A stretch of 20,780 nucleotides of DNA from Pseudomonadota bacterium (GTDB lineage Bacteria > Pseudomonadota > Gammaproteobacteria > Xanthomonadales > Xanthomonadaceae), in the NCBI GenBank assembly GCA_023386795.1, contig JAEWJB010000120.1, positions 1 through 20,780 of the forward strand, read 5' to 3'. Below are positions 20,740-20,780 of this stretch, piece after piece (the first letter of the stretch is position 1; every line of letters begins with the position of its first letter). The translations under genes and the position numbers were made by a program. Under the pieces are notes generated by a model. That model saw nothing but the letters and a program-made list of their open reading frames with translations. It searched no databases and was not told where the DNA came from.

Positions 20740-20780
20740 GCTGTCGCCGCGGCCCCCCCGCCCGCCGCGGCCCCCCCCCG
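20740..20780. repeat. C-rich low-complexity end of the window
   Basis: The motif GCCGCGG followed by a C-run occurs twice in the last 40 bases, with runs of seven and nine C. This may be the ragged end of an assembly contig rather than biology. From 20601 to 20780 I see no gene. Confidence 0.4.

Overview
The window looks like chromosomal DNA from a high-GC gammaproteobacterium of the Xanthomonadaceae/Lysobacteraceae (Xanthomonas, Stenotrophomonas, Lysobacter, Luteimonas and relatives). The reasons are the gene order hrcA-grpE-dnaK-dnaJ / recN / fur / bamE(omlA) / rnfH-ratA / smpB / ssrA, a Fur protein with no cysteines, and a GrpE that begins MNQDHPEFDSE. This assignment comes from recalled family features and gene order, not from a database search.

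Region 1 (1-9729) is conserved core DNA. The heat-shock cluster hrcA-grpE-dnaK-dnaJ is read on the minus strand and ends in an intrinsic terminator. recN (plus) and fur (minus) converge on a shared bidirectional terminator. fur and bamE diverge. bamE and the ratA-rnfH pair converge with overlapping stop codons. smpB then leads into ssrA, which encodes the tag ANDDNYALAA. These genes cover protein folding, double-strand-break repair, iron control, outer-membrane assembly and ribosome rescue.

Region 2 (9716 to about 18124) is accessory. Two small integrative elements sit in tandem in the 3' end of ssrA. A block of about 135 bp (last 14 nt of ssrA, its terminator and flank) occurs at 9716 and again at 13639 with about ten mismatches. 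A 21-nt piece of it recurs at 18104. Element 1 (about 9730-13638) holds a P4-type integrase broken by two one-base deletions, a truncated SRAP (YedK/HMCES-like) gene, a small unknown gene, an HTH-like gene, an alpA regulator, a strong terminator, and an operon for a membrane-tethered thioredoxin-like protein plus a secreted six-cysteine peptide. Element 2 (about 13639-18124) holds a more decayed integrase of the same family, a small membrane protein, an uncertain ORF, a beta-lactamase-fold serine hydrolase, an alpA remnant, a 30-bp perfect palindrome and a secreted protein of unknown family. Both elements share the layout int > ... > alpA > hairpin < exported cargo | att, and both carry G5-YAT repeats that look like integrase arm sites.

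Region 3 (18125-20780) returns to probable chromosome: a PAS/degenerate-GGDEF/EAL protein with a complete set of phosphodiesterase residues, two small unknown genes on the minus strand, and a C-rich low-complexity end that may be a contig edge.

The best candidates for something undescribed are the secreted Cys-rich peptide with its thioredoxin-like partner (12602-13402), and the minimal ssrA-targeting element family that carries it.
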